Shown in pieces: positions 24,070-34,966 of a stretch of 64,000 bases of DNA. The notes beneath the pieces were generated by a model. The model worked only from the letters and a program-made list of their open reading frames with translations, had not been told where the DNA came from and ran no database searches. The translations under genes were made by a program, and so were the position numbers. Each line of letters starts with the position of its first letter. Within the stretch, counting starts at the first letter, position 1. The stretch is from Aralia elata (lineage: Eukaryota > Streptophyta > Magnoliopsida > Apiales > Araliaceae), in NCBI GenBank assembly GCA_034770075.1, contig CM068383.1, positions 38,273,222-38,337,221 of the forward strand, given 5' to 3'.

Positions 24070-24888
24070 CTATGATGACATCCCATGACGCACAGCTTCC
24101 TGGCGTTCCTGCTCCATAATACGAGTCACCATCCTTCGATCCACCATATCTGGATGACGATGAACTCGATCCAGAGCTCTATCCACTGGGGAGTGAAAAA
24201 TATACTCCATATCATCAATCTTGGCCTTCTTTAACCGCACCTCACATTCAACACGATCTGCGCGGTTAGCCTCCCTCAACCAAGCGGTCTCAGCTTTCGC
24301 CCGCTTAGCTGACTCCTCTTTCAACTCATCTCGTACAATTTCATTTCTAGCTATCAGCTGTCCTCGTCGATACTCAGACTGTGCTAGCCTCTGCTCAGCC
24401 TCAACAAGACGTGATGAAAGTTCTTGGATCTCAGCATCCTTTTGCTCTAAAGTGACTTGACGTTCCGCAGCCTGTTCCTCTAACTCCTCCTTTTCACTCT
24501 CTACATGAACCAACTTCCATTCCACGTCTCCAAGACGTATATCGAGCTCCTCAATCTCACTACTCTTCTGCTCCAAGACAGTCTGTCGCTCTGCCAGCTG
24601 CCTCTCTAACTCCTCCACTCTGTCCTGCAACTCTATGTTGCGATCATACACCTGCTCATACATCTGAACACCTAAGGAAGATAGTGATATCCCCTCAGGG
24701 TCCTCCTCCTCCTCAACCTCTTCAGGTTCCTCCTCAGGGTCCTCCTCAGGGTTAGTCTCAGGCTCATACTCGTGACCTGTAACTGTAATCAATGGGGATG
24801 GCTCCCTCTGCACTAGCTGCTCATGAACTACGTGAATATGTCGGGACTCCTCTTCCCTAGCCTGGCTGGGCTCTCCTCTATCAGTCAT
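24070..24888 (-). CDS. T2 accessory coiled-coil protein upstream of gag
   Basis: An open frame of 272 residues between primer site and gag, in the same sense. Residues 42-64 are strongly acidic (runs of Glu and Pro). Residues about 78-225 are a continuous predicted coiled coil with an internal duplication: 99-119 and 141-161 are near copies 42 residues apart, six heptads. The C-terminal third is basic. The N-terminal VVHEQLVQREP resembles VVTEQLVGYAP of the T1 copy, and residues 202-214 match T1 as well. No enzyme motif is visible. ATG follows TTGTTGTCAG, a good splice acceptor, so expression from a spliced RNA is possible. A structural or transport role is a guess. Similar ORFs may exist in other Tekay elements. 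Confidence 0.75.
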   Translation of the reverse strand: MTDRGEPSQAREEESRHIHVVHEQLVQREPSPLITVTGHEYEPETNPEEDPEEEPEEVEEEEDPEGISLSSLGVQMYEQVYDRNIELQDRVEELERQLAERQTVLEQKSSEIEELDIRLGDVEWKLVHVESEKEELEEQAAERQVTLEQKDAEIQELSSRLVEAEQRLAQSEYRRGQLIARNEIVRDELKEESAKRAKAETAWLREANRADRVECEVRLKKAKIDDMEYIFHSPVDRALDRVHRHPDMVDRRMVTRIMEQERQEAVRHGMSS

Positions 24889-25110
24889 CCTGACAACAAA
24901 ATTTTAAGTTTTAATTACTAATCAATAATACTCGCTAGCACATAAGTTTCTTATCAAATAAGCACATAACACATAATCGTTTTATTGTCTTTTATGAATT
25001 TCCGTAATTCATTCCTTAGAACTCGATAAGAGTTTATCACCACTATATTCTCTATCTTCTAAAAGGCTACTACCCTAAGGTTTTTCCCACCTAAAGGTTC
25101 ATAACCTACA
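24889..25110 (-). other. T2 leader between primer site and accessory ORF
   Basis: Untranslated leader of about 220 bp with no gene; it ends on the minus strand with the acceptor-like TTGTTGTCAG. Confidence 0.5.
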
Positions 25111-25122
25111 GCTCTGATACCA
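25111..25122 (-). other. Primer binding site of T2 (initiator Met tRNA type)
   Basis: Minus strand TGGTATCAGAGC, three bases after the LTR end, matches the common plant initiator-Met tRNA primer site. Confidence 0.9.
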
Positions 25123-25125
25123 ACC

Positions 25126-28022
25126 TGTGACACCCCCAAATCCAAGTACTTAATTTCCACTGATTTGGTGTTCACTATAACATACATTCACATCTATCTA
25201 CCCATAATTAAGAACAATTAAATAAACTTAAAGAAACATCTGCTCAAAATGGGTTACATCACCAAACTATTAAATAATCAAATCCCAAGTTATCTTAACC
25301 TTAATACATCAAATGCGGAATAAAATAATTTTAAACAAGTCTTGGATACAAATAAATATCAAGTGGATAATAAATCTCTTGCTACTTTAGCATCTTGCCC
25401 TTGCCTTTACTCGTGGACGGTTCATCCTGCTTTTCTGGCTTAGCTGCAATGATTAATGCAAGAGTGAGCAAACAATTGCTCACAAGTACGATAACAATAA
25501 TGTTTAAATGAAATAGATTTCAACTGAGGAATAATAATTTTCTGAATCTCGGTTAATAAATGATCAAAGTCTAAAAGCTCGTTTGAATGCTCGATTCAAA
25601 GAAAAAATAGATTTCAAGATTTAAAAATTATATCTGAGGGTCACAAGACCTCGAACTATGTCCTAGGTTAACAAGTATTTCTACAGGAACCTTTAACAGT
25701 CATATAGACTATGGACCAACATCTCGTACTCAGGGGGATCAGCCCTTTGTACAATGTATTGTGCACAAACATTTTAACGCTGTCGCGTAAATAATCCCCT
25801 ATATAAGGGTTGTTCATCTCAGTTTATCGTCTGAATCCGTACCAAAAGGAACTTGGCTTGGAACAAGTATAGAAAATATTCTAAGTCTTTGAAACGCTCA
25901 TCAACTAAGGACTAGCTGATTCAATAAGGGTTTGCTAGTCTAGTTCATTAATAGAGTTTGTTCAATAGAACTATACTCGAAATTTGAATAACAACAATGA
26001 TTGGAATAAATCTTAAGTACGTAGCATGATAGTAACCTTGCTTGAATATCAATAAGCTAAGGTCATAAGCATGCTCAAAATAAATGAACTTGCATTGAAT
26101 AAATTAACAAGTTAAAAGGAAAGAATAACTTGCTATAAGTAATTTTAAAGTTTAAGGAAGGAAAACTTGCTCAACGTAAAAGTAATAAATTGAGATAAGG
26201 AACTTGCCTCAAGCGTAGATTACAAATTTAAGTAATTCACGATCCTTAAACAACCTATACATTTAATTATAAAATAGTAACATAATTAGTCACAAGACTA
26301 AAAGTATTATAGGTTTGCTCTTTATCTCATTTTATTATAATATCTCATTTAGCATACTATAACAAACAAGTATCAACCATCTTGAAATTTCATTAATCAC
26401 TTAATACATTAATATAAGTTTAATTCTGTATCATAACTTCCAAGAAAAGAAAACAAAATAATAATAATAAAATAATTTTTATTTTTTTTTACAGCAGTGA
26501 TTCTCGCCGGGGCGGGAATTCCCTGAACAAAACTCTCGCCGGGGCGAGAATTCACTATACAAAAAGCTCGCCGGGGCGAAGATTCCTTTGCATTTTTCTC
26601 GCCGGGGCGAGAGACTCGGCAGTCGTCTTCCCCAGCTCGCGAACAGTGAAAACTTAGGCCAAATTTGGCCAAAATTTTCCGAATTCTACCATCCAGTAAA
26701 CAAATTAAATATACCCAGACATCATATATGATACAAAACATTTACCCAACATGTTTCTAACCAATCTAAGCATTATAAAACATATAATCAACCATTTTAA
26801 AACCAAAAATTCACTGTTAAAACCAAATATTCAAGTTTTAACCATTCTCATGAAATTAAACACTGTAACTTCATCTTTCAACCAATTAAAACCATTCTTC
26901 TTGCATTATTCTTGTTTTTCATCATACAATCATAAACAATTATTAATTCACCGATTAATAACCAAATTGAATCATCAATTTTCATACAAATATGCCATAC
27001 ATGAAATAAAGCTCTATAAAACTAAGAACTCAATTCTAAAGCATGTCTTCATGAATTAATACTTCTAAATTAATTATTATTCATCATGTAATCATCTAAC
27101 ACATGATTACTATCAAATACACCAAGTAATTCATGTTTTAAGCAAGTAAATTTTATACAGAGAACTAAAATAATGAAATACAGGAAAGAACTTAAAAAGG
27201 ATTATACCTTCAATTGTTTAGAAAATTTGATTAAACTTCCTTGCTTGAATTCTTACTCCAATCTCCAAGCTTTTCTCACAATTTCTCTCTTTTCTCTCAA
27301 CTCTCAAATTCACAGAGTTCTCTCAATTCTAACTCTCTCAATACTCTGTTCTTTGCTCTTCTTTCTTTTCTTTCTTAACTGACGTAGTTTAGAAAAATAA
27401 AACTGATAAAAAAAATAAAAACTGATAATTAATATAATAACGTATAATCTAAATTTAATCCATCAGTTTAAAATTTCAAAAGTCATAAGGCTATGTTTGG
27501 CAATTACAAAATAAAATAACCCATTATTCTAACTAAAGGTCTTAAGGCCTTGTTTGGTAAAACACAAATAAAATAATCCATTATTTCCAAACAAAAGTCA
27601 TAGGGCCTTGTTTGGTAAAACTGAATTAAACACTTTCTCATTTATTTTAATAAATCACCATAACATATAGTTTTAAAATGTCACACTTCTAATTTAATTG
27701 AACTTATTATTAAATAAATTCAATTAAACCTTATTAACTAAATTAATAACTTATTTAACAAATAACAATAATACCAAATAAATTCTCTTATTCAAATAAA
27801 TCATTTATTCAAATAAACCTTTGCATCATCTAATTTAATTATTAAATTAAATTAGAATAATCATAACAAATCACATTCAAATAACATTTAACATTATTAA
27901 ACTTAACATATACCCATTCCACAAAAACTTAATAAATTATTATTTAGCTCAATAAATTAATAAAAATATTTATATAATTCAATAAATATTTTTATTCAAT
28001 CACAAAAATTGTATTCGTTACA
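25126..28022 (-). repeat. 5' LTR of T2 (2897 bp)
   Basis: Nearly identical to 12604-15514. It shows the acceptor TTGCAG ending at 25444, the stem-loop at 25465-25482, four CTCGCC palindromes (26513-26611) and the U3 repeats. Small reading frames at 26751-27059 and 27173-27382 recur unchanged in the other LTR and have no recognisable domain. Confidence 0.92.
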
Positions 28023-28858
28023 TGAGGACCCCCAAACTTATCTTCATCCATTGACAGAAAGTAACTGCCCTCGTCCTTTTCATCATTCGCTATGTCTGCA
28101 TCAACCACATCAACCCAGAGACAGTCCTCACGACCACTCGGAATATTGATAGTTTCAAAGGCTTTGAATGGCACCTCTTGATCTTCGTTTTCCTGGCTCT
28201 CATTCTTGCTCTTCTTCATTACAGTTTCATTATCATCTTCACAATGCGGGCATGCCCTTTTTAAGTGCTTGCCAAGAGCTTCATGCAACTCCTCGTCACC
28301 TCCTTGGATATCCATATTGCATTGCAATTTGCTTTCCTCTTTAGGATTAATCTATGTATTGTTAGGTAAATTGCTTTGTGGGCAATTAATGATGGCATTG
28401 GTGAGTCGTTCCACTTGGCTCTCGAGGTTCCTAATTGAAGCATCTTGTTTACTCATCCGTACTTCAGTTTGAGATATGCATTTAGTGAGGAGATCTTCCA
28501 ATGCTCTTTCTTCTTAGTACTCTATGTACTTGGCAAGAACCTCCTCCAAATTAGACTTGTCCTCTTCTTGCAGTAGAGGTTGATACGAAAATTCTGAAGG
28601 GTATGAGAGACTTGGATCATAGAATTGATCTTGATCGTTATTCCATGAAAATCTCGGATAAGTCTGCCAATCCGGATGATAGTAGTCTGGGATGTAGTTG
28701 GCTTGTTTCTGATAGTAGGCATTCTGAATGGATTGACTCTCAAGAGCATCAAATTTCGTTGAAAGGGCTGCAACTTGTGCATCCAATGCATCAAGTGCTT
28801 CTTCTATACTCGGTTGAGTCATCCTCTCATAAGGCCATTGATAGTTGAACGCATCCAT
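28023..28858 (-). pseudogene. Gag-like protein of element A (continues at 12598-12513)
   Basis: It starts MDAFNYQWPYERMTQP and runs in one frame with stops at 28514-28516 and 28352-28354, is cut by T2, and resumes at 12598, ending with TGA at 12513-12515. The segment SIRNLESQVERL followed by LPNNT and NPKEE (near 28440-28340) is the Athila gag signature. Tyr/Pro/Trp-rich text near residues 55-95 and the C-terminal FLSMDEDKFGG plus LCMNV match element B (FLLIDKTEFGS, VCMHVM). No zinc knuckle is seen in this copy. Role: a particle or RNA-binding protein of a non-autonomous element, now broken. Confidence 0.65.
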
Positions 28859-28973
28859 AATCTAACAGGACTTGAAAACAAAACAAAGTAAAAACAAATT
28901 AAATACAAATATACACGTTTAAATTAAGACTAGTTTGATTGAAATTGATATTGGACTATAATAATAGAACAAT

Positions 28974-28991
28974 TCCCCGACAACGACGCCA
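28974..28991 (-). other. Primer binding site of element A (Asp tRNA type)
   Basis: Minus strand TGGCGTCGTTGTCGGGGA differs by two bases from TGGCGCCGTTGCCGGGGA, the complement of the plant tRNA-Asp(GTC) 3' end used by Athila-type elements. Confidence 0.8.
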
Positions 28992-29000
28992 AAAACTTAT

Positions 29001-30721
29001 TGCTCGATTTTGCAACCAAAAAATATGCGCAAGTATACGCGGTCAACAAGTAATATAATGAAAGTAGAGTGTCGAACCCACGAGGAATTGTTACTAATAT
29101 TTACCAAGTACCAACTTTATATCGATTCAGTCTTATTTAAACTATTGACTCATGGTAGTGATGAAAGCTAAAGGTATTCTAATTAACAAAGTAAACTATG
29201 AAATATGATTGGAATCAAGATAAGACAAGCTAAGATCACAATTTCCCCAACACAAGCATTTTTCCAAACACTTGGCATGCAATGTTTCATTCAATCTCCT
29301 AACTCTCCTTTTAATTATAGTGGTCACGATGAATTGTTAGCCGAGAATTCTGAGTATTCATAAGCCTCTTCCGATGGTCAAATAAATATCCCCCTTCTAA
29401 ACAAATCACTATATTCCTATATGAAATGAATTAGGCAAGGAGGCATTAAGAATAGATTCTCACAATGGCTACACATGGCATAAGGGTATATTTCTATCCT
29501 ATATGCAAATGATGTATTTCATCTATATAGAACAAGCACCAACACATGTCATTATAATCATAGCCTTAATTTATAATCTATTTTCTAATTTCATATAAAC
29601 TACCACACTAATTACTAATTCCTTAATAATTAAGCATTAAACATAAGCATAATGAACCAATTCATATAGTTCCAATCAAAAGGAGAGAAAATCAATTAAA
29701 ACTCTACATTGGGTTCCATTGTAATCTTAGAATTAGAGTTTAGTTCATAGCTAGTGAAATAAACAACATTAACAAATTATTCAACATTCATGGATTACAA
29801 AATTAAAGGAAAGAATTTGAGAAGAAAAACTCTATTGAAGCATTCTTCAATCTCCAAGAACTCTCATTCAATTCGTGGTCTCCAATCCTTGTTTCTAGCT
29901 TGTTCTTGAGCTCCCATGGAGTTCCTAGCTGCCTCCTTCTTCTCCTTAGAAAAGAGAATATTAGATGAAGAAGAAGTGATGTTTGGGTCATTGGGTAGGT
30001 CATTTAAAAGCTCAGAACTGTCAAAAATCGCGACCCGGCGCCTCGACGCCGGATTTGGCTTGAAACGGGATGCTGCAGCGCCGTCAAAATCCCACACCTA
30101 CTGCATATATGGCGCTGCGGTGCCGAATTTGTATTAGGAAAGGGTGCTGCAGTGCCAGGCACTATTCACAGAATTTTCAACTTCGACGTCCGCTGAGAAA
30201 ATGGCTGTAACTTCTTCACCCGAACTTTAAATTGAATGATTAAAGATGTTCCAAAAAGAGGAGAAGTAGATCTACAACTTTCATTCTTTGAGTTTTGAAA
30301 GATAAGAGCCAGATCAAGATCAAAATTGGACGTTAAGCAGTTGCTGTGTAAATGACAAGCCGAAAACACGAAGCTTGCAACCCCAAATGTCGCTCCAAGT
30401 AGCTTTTATTCTGATTCCTAGAAAACAAAGTTAAAACACATAAAATACATACAAAAACATATAAAAGCAATATTAAATCATATAACACAACAATAAGATA
30501 AAAACACATAAAAAGGATCATAAACTACCCAAGAACACACAATTTCATCATGCCAAAAGTACTCAATTCCTACTGTGGCCACGGCACCCCCGACGCAAGT
30601 CGGGTAGCAAACCGCTCTAGTATCAGGCTGGGGAGATTAGTCTACCCGCGGGTCGGAAACTCCACATGAACAAAAAAAAATAAAATATTACTCAATTCGT
30701 AGGTATAAAACTCACTCATCA
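29001..30721 (-). repeat. 5' LTR of element A (about 1721 bp)
   Basis: On the minus strand it starts TGATGAGTGAGTTTTATACC, like the LTR of element C (TGATGAGTAGG at 50482), and ends CGAGCA ten bases before the primer site. A 120-bp SINE-like insertion (30570-30689) lies close to its start. A GC-rich patch (30030-30150) lies in U3. Confidence 0.75.
30570..30689 (+). mobile_element. SINE-like insertion in the LTR of element A
   Basis: ACTCAATTC occurs directly before (30561-30569) and after (30690-30698) a 120-bp GC-rich insert that ends in an A-rich tail (A9TAAAATATT). TAGCAAACCGC fits the Pol III A box at 9 of 11 positions, and GGGTCGGAAACTCC is B-box-like downstream. The insert is absent from the LTR of element C. 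It is short for a plant SINE, so it may be truncated. Confidence 0.5.
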
Positions 30722-31765
30722 GCTGTATTATCCTATTTGATTTGGGACTTGCTATATTAACTTTAAATTGGATTCAAACTCAACCAAGCTAAGGAGGAGG
30801 CCTATAAATACATTCCAAAGGGCTAATTTTCAAGGGGGAATAACATCATTAACATCATAACACTAACAGACATCCAAGCTAGGGTCCTTCATCAGATTTC
30901 CAAGAGCACGAAAGAGATCAAGTTGGAGGCTAAGCGTGGTAATCGAGAGACTACGTGACACATATTTTTATCTCTTTTCTTTTCCTTTAATTTTTATAAT
31001 CCTAAGATGTTCTGTGGTTTTATGATGATGTTTTCCAACCTTGTTGTGACCTAACGTTTAGTTGAGATTGCAATGGAGCTCAGTATTTAGTTTAAATTGA
31101 TTTACTCTCGTATTAGTTACTGTTGATTATGCTTGAGTTGTTTATCATATTTTGTGCTTATTGATGATTGTCTAGCTAGCAATTATTGTGATATAACCTA
31201 AATGAAATTGGAAGATGAATTTTAGGGGTAGATCTGAATATGATAACGTGTGTTCTTGATTATTCTTTGGATTGAATAACATGATTTGTGTATAGGATAG
31301 GAATATATCTATATATCGCATGTAACTTGTATGAGAATCTGTTCTTAATGAATCTTATTCTAAGTTATTTCACATAAGAATATAGTGATTTAATTGGAAA
31401 AGATATTTTATTAAACCATCAGAAGAGGTTTGTTAAATAATTATGAATTCTCAGTTAACGATTTAGTATGATTAATTAATTGAAAAGAGAGTGAAGAGAT
31501 TTATGCGAAGCGTTAGGGGAAATTGTAATCTTAGTATTTTAATTTGGTGTTAATCTTTGTTAGTAGTTTAGTTTTATTTTAATTAATTTAGTTTTATAAT
31601 TTTAAATCAATTGTTTAAATAAGATTGAATATATTGATATAAAGTTAGTACTTGGTTAATATTATTAGCATATTCCTCGTGGGAACGATACTCTACTTAT
31701 ACTCTATATTACTTGTTAATCGTGTATACTTACACGTAAATTGTCAATTACCAAATTGGACAACA
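30722..31765 (+). mobile_element. Athila-like LTR remnant, plus orientation
   Basis: Its layout matches the 5' LTR of element B: TATA box CCTATAAATA at 30801-30810, a long leader, then a tail with CTCGTGGGAACGATACTC and TTACTTGTTAATCGTGTATA that parallels 44170-44250. It lacks a TG start because element A is inserted at 30721/30722. No primer site follows its end near 31753-31765, so it is a solo or truncated LTR. Confidence 0.6.
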
Positions 31766-32728
31766 GTGTCTTATAAGCCCATGTCTTGGGGATGGAGTCC
31801 TAGCCTCACCTTAACATTGATGGGTGATTAGTCCATGAATACCTGGTATATAGGATTATCAATATAGGTTTATAGGGTTATCAAGTATTCATATTTCCCT
31901 TTCCTCTAGGAAGGATAGGTTTTCCAGGGATATTGTCCTTCTTCAGAGGTTCTTAGGGCAAGGCCCAAGATAAATTATAGGTTCACATATCCTTCTCCTT
32001 TTGGAGACTTTGCATTAATGTTCAATTTAAGATACCTTTCATCAATGTAGGTTTCCCTAGGGCAACGACTTAGCCCTAGATATATAAGGTTCTTTTAGGA
32101 TATGTTTCATCATTCTTAGTGTCCCCAGGGAATCATATCAACCTTGGCCAAACAAGGTTTCTTTCATTAAAGATACATATCCGTCGCTAGGGCTACATTT
32201 TAGCCCTGACAAACGAGGTTTATTATCCCAATTCTATCCTTGGGAAGTGTCCCAGTACTTAGCCATTTTCTTACTGTTATATTTTATCCTTATTTCTCTT
32301 AATATCACATAAGTCAATATTCCATTTACGCATTAAAATATTCAAAGGTTACCTGCCATATATGCAGTTAAACATTAAAAGTTTCCTTGCCATGTAGACA
32401 GTCAATTATTCAAATGTTGCCCTGTCATATAGACAATCAACTATTGCAAGTTTCCACTATAATATAGGCAGTCAAACATTCAACTCTTATCAGTTGTCAC
32501 TTTTCCATTGGCCTCCGTGGGTGACCATTTTTACATACCAACAAAGTTAATCTGCAATCCTTACCGTTTAAGTGTTGTTGCTCTTATACCATTTATTTTT
32601 TCACATTTCCCATGCATATTATCAATTTTTCCTTTTTATACACACTATTTATAGTCTTTGCATTGCTTAACAAAAGAGACCATTATAATATATGTGGTAG
32701 AGTTGTTATTTTCCTTATATATATATTG
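31766..32728. other. Intergenic stretch with a degenerate tandem repeat
   Basis: I see no gene. Four imperfect copies of a unit near 35 bp (pattern ATTCAAAGTTTCCTTGCCAT then ATAGACAGTCAA) lie at 32339-32479. The part before it has recurrent AGGTTTCCCTAGGGC / TAGCCCTAG motifs and may be an old, unrecognised transposon. Confidence 0.45.
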
Positions 32729-33116
32729 AATTTAGATCCCCTCCATTATAATATTTTCCTTCTAATTCCATCCAATACATCAATCACTTCATCTTAATAA
32801 TTTTGTTAGTATTGATCAAAAAATTTTAATAGTTAGTTTTGATATTAAGATCAACCAAAATTTATAATAATAAAAAAATATTTTCACCCTTAAAAGTTTA
32901 AAAGAACTTTCAGCCATGAAAATTTTGATAAAAAGTCCACACGTTCATCAAATGGTGAAAAAATGTCAGATTATTTTCATTTTTGGAACAATTATGCTAT
33001 TCAATATAATGAATTAGTTGATCGGTGTTGATTTCAATTATACTATCCACAACTATAAAAACATAATATATTGGATGGAATTGGAGGGAAGATATAATGG
33101 AAGGAATCCAAATTCA
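32729..33116. mobile_element. MITE-like inverted-repeat element, 388 bp
   Basis: The left arm (32729-32781) and right arm (about 33069-33116) are inverted copies: TGAATTTAGATCCCCTCCAT against TGAATTTGGATTCCTTCCAT at the outer ends. A TAT flanks both sides, but in such AT-rich DNA this does not settle the superfamily. No coding capacity. Confidence 0.55.
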
Positions 33117-33127
33117 TATTTTTTGGA

Positions 33128-33440
33128 GCTAATAGTATTTTAGTTTTTTAAAATTCCACACGTGTTATAATTGAGCCCCTAATGTACTAATTCTCTCGAT
33201 CTGGACCCCCAACTACTGTTAAGTTAGCATGATGGACCATATTGGTACTTTGGTATATTTTTCACCCGAAAATGATAACCTGATACAACTCTTTCCGACA
33301 AAAATTAGACCAAAATATTGAATTTGATTGTATATCGGTAACTTAACAATACTTAGGGGTCTATATTGGGTAGATTGACTGTATTTTAGAGGCTTAATTA
33401 TAAAACAGGTGAAATTTCGAGAGACTAAAATACTATTGCC
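33128..33440. mobile_element. MITE-like inverted-repeat element, about 313 bp
   Basis: Arms of about 100 bp (33128-33226 and 33336-33440) are inverted copies with outer ends AGCTAATAGTATTTTAG and GGCAATAGTATTTTAG. Target duplication not clear. No coding capacity. Confidence 0.55.
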
Positions 33441-33564
33441 TTTTTTTTTAATCTTGACTTGTAGTAGCTTATAGTGGATTCTGATTCTAAGAAGTTGGTT
33501 ATAGGCAATTTATTTAAAAGTCTTATAAGAGTGAGTTGTATTTGTATAGGTAGAGAGTCGCAAT

Positions 33565-33700
33565 TGTACCAAGCTCCTATTGGCCCAATGGTAAAAAAAA
33601 CTACTCATAAGGCTTGGGTGCATGAGTTCTTGGGATCCATTCTTGCCAAAGGCAAGAATGTTACAATTTCTGCTAAAACTAGCAAAAAAAATAGAGTAGC
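33565..33700 (+). mobile_element. Possible degenerate tRNA-derived SINE
   Basis: TGGCCCAATGG (about 33582-33592) matches the Pol III A box at 10 of 11 positions, and GGGATCCATTC some 45 bp later resembles a B box. A perfect 10-bp hairpin, CATTCTTGCC-AAA-GGCAAGAATG, lies at 33638-33660. No target duplication was found. A 91-codon frame overlaps (33474-33749) without a recognisable domain. Confidence 0.25.
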
Positions 33701-33773
33701 TATATCAAAGCAACTAATTCATATAAAATTGTCTAACTTGACTACTTAAAACCAACTGTCTGAAATCCAAATA

Positions 33774-34822
33774 AGGTAAATTGCAAAATTGTTGCCTCAT
33801 GTATACACTGAATTGCAATATAGACACCAATGTTTTAATTTTTGCAATGTCATAACTTATGTCTTAATTTTTTGCAAAATCGTCCCTTCTATATAACCAA
33901 TTTTGGTCAAAATTAGTAAGACATATGTATGTCTTGTGAGTTTTATAAGGGCAAAATAGTTTATTCATGCATAAAACTATTTTCTCTCCTAATAGAAGGG
34001 CAAATACGTCCTTACAATAATAAAATAGATTCTCACATTAATAAATTTGTTTTATTTTAATCAAATAAAATAATTAAAAAGAAATTAATTACAAAACTCA
34101 AAGATCTATTTAAATGAAAATTTCAAGTAGCATATTTTGATTAAATGTAAAAGACAAAAGTAAACACTAAAAATTAGATTAAATTAAAAGAAAAAAATAA
34201 AAAAAAAAATAATAGTTATTCATTGAACAAATAATTTACTTTATATACACACACAAAATAATTTACTTTATACATATTTGTATTTGTTATTCATAATTTA
34301 CTTTATATATACACACACAAAATAATTTACTTTATATATATTTTTGTGTTTGTGTGTATATATATAAAGTAAAATATTTGTTAAAATAAATAACTAATAA
34401 TTTTTTTTCCTTTTAATTTAATCTAAGTTTTAGCGTTTAATTTTGTCTTTCAGATTAGTCAAAATATTCTACTTAAATTTTCATTTAAACAAATCTTTGA
34501 GTTTTGTAATTAATTTCTTTTTCCTTATTTTATATTTGGTTAAAATAAAACAAATTTATTTATAAGAAAATCTATTTTATTATTATAAGGACGTAATTGC
34601 CCTTCTGTTAGGAAAGAAAATAGTTTTGTATAGGAATAGACTATTTTGTTCTTATAAAACTCACCTGACATGCACATGTGTTACTAATTTTGACCAAAAT
34701 TGGTTAGAAGGAACGATTTTACAAAAAATTGAGAGATTAACTATGACATTGCAAAAATTATAATATCGACGTCTATGTTGTAATTCAATATATACACGAG
34801 AGAATAGTTTTGCAATTTACCC
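33774..34822. mobile_element. Non-autonomous Mutator-like (MULE) foldback element, 1049 bp
   Basis: A 9-bp direct repeat ATCCAAATA flanks the element (33765-33773 and 34823-34831), the duplication length typical of Mutator-like elements. The ends are inverted: AGGTAAATTGCAAAA on the left and GGGTAAATTGCAAAA on the right. The inverted arms extend more than 400 bp each, to a centre (34206-34375) with repeated ATAATTTACTTTATATA and CACACA motifs. No transposase frame is present, so it depends on an autonomous relative. Its right end is 145 bp beyond the stop codon of the trihelix gene. Confidence 0.8.
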
Positions 34823-34966
34823 ATCCAAATATGCCAATAACATATATCCTTCTCTTTCACTTCCAAAAGTTCAATAACACGTTATGATTTAGTAATATAA
34901 TGCGACACAATTTCACCAAAATAATCGTCTTTCTTCCTCTCTGACTTTATAATATAGATAGAAGTA

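Larger units (their letters stand above)
12604..28022 (-). mobile_element. Tekay-like Ty3/gypsy retrotransposon T2, complete, with nested solo LTR
   Basis: Both LTRs (12604-15514 and 25126-28022) are present, with a perfect 5-bp target duplication TGAGG at 12599-12603 and 28023-28027. The interior on the minus strand has primer site, accessory ORF, gag-pol, hairpins and polypurine tract. The LTRs look nearly identical, with one clear 17-bp indel, so insertion is recent relative to T1 and T3. Without the solo LTR at 18732-22380 the element would be about 11.8 kb. Only one point stop is seen in its coding frames, so T2 is the least decayed element here. Confidence 0.93.
28023..30721 (-). mobile_element. 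Athila-like pol-less element A, 5' part
   Basis: A minus-strand LTR (29001-30721) is followed by a tRNA-Asp-type primer site (28974-28991) and a gag-like frame interrupted by T2 at 28023 and resuming at 12598. No RT, RNase H or integrase is seen, but the 3' portion beyond T1 is not visible. Gag motif and primer site point to the Athila/Tat group. Element B (42184-48440) is a homologous copy on the plus strand. Confidence 0.7.

Noticed and set aside
33474..33749. 91-codon plus-strand frame between two inverted-repeat elements
   Set aside because: No domain, and it overlaps a possible SINE; not supported as a gene.
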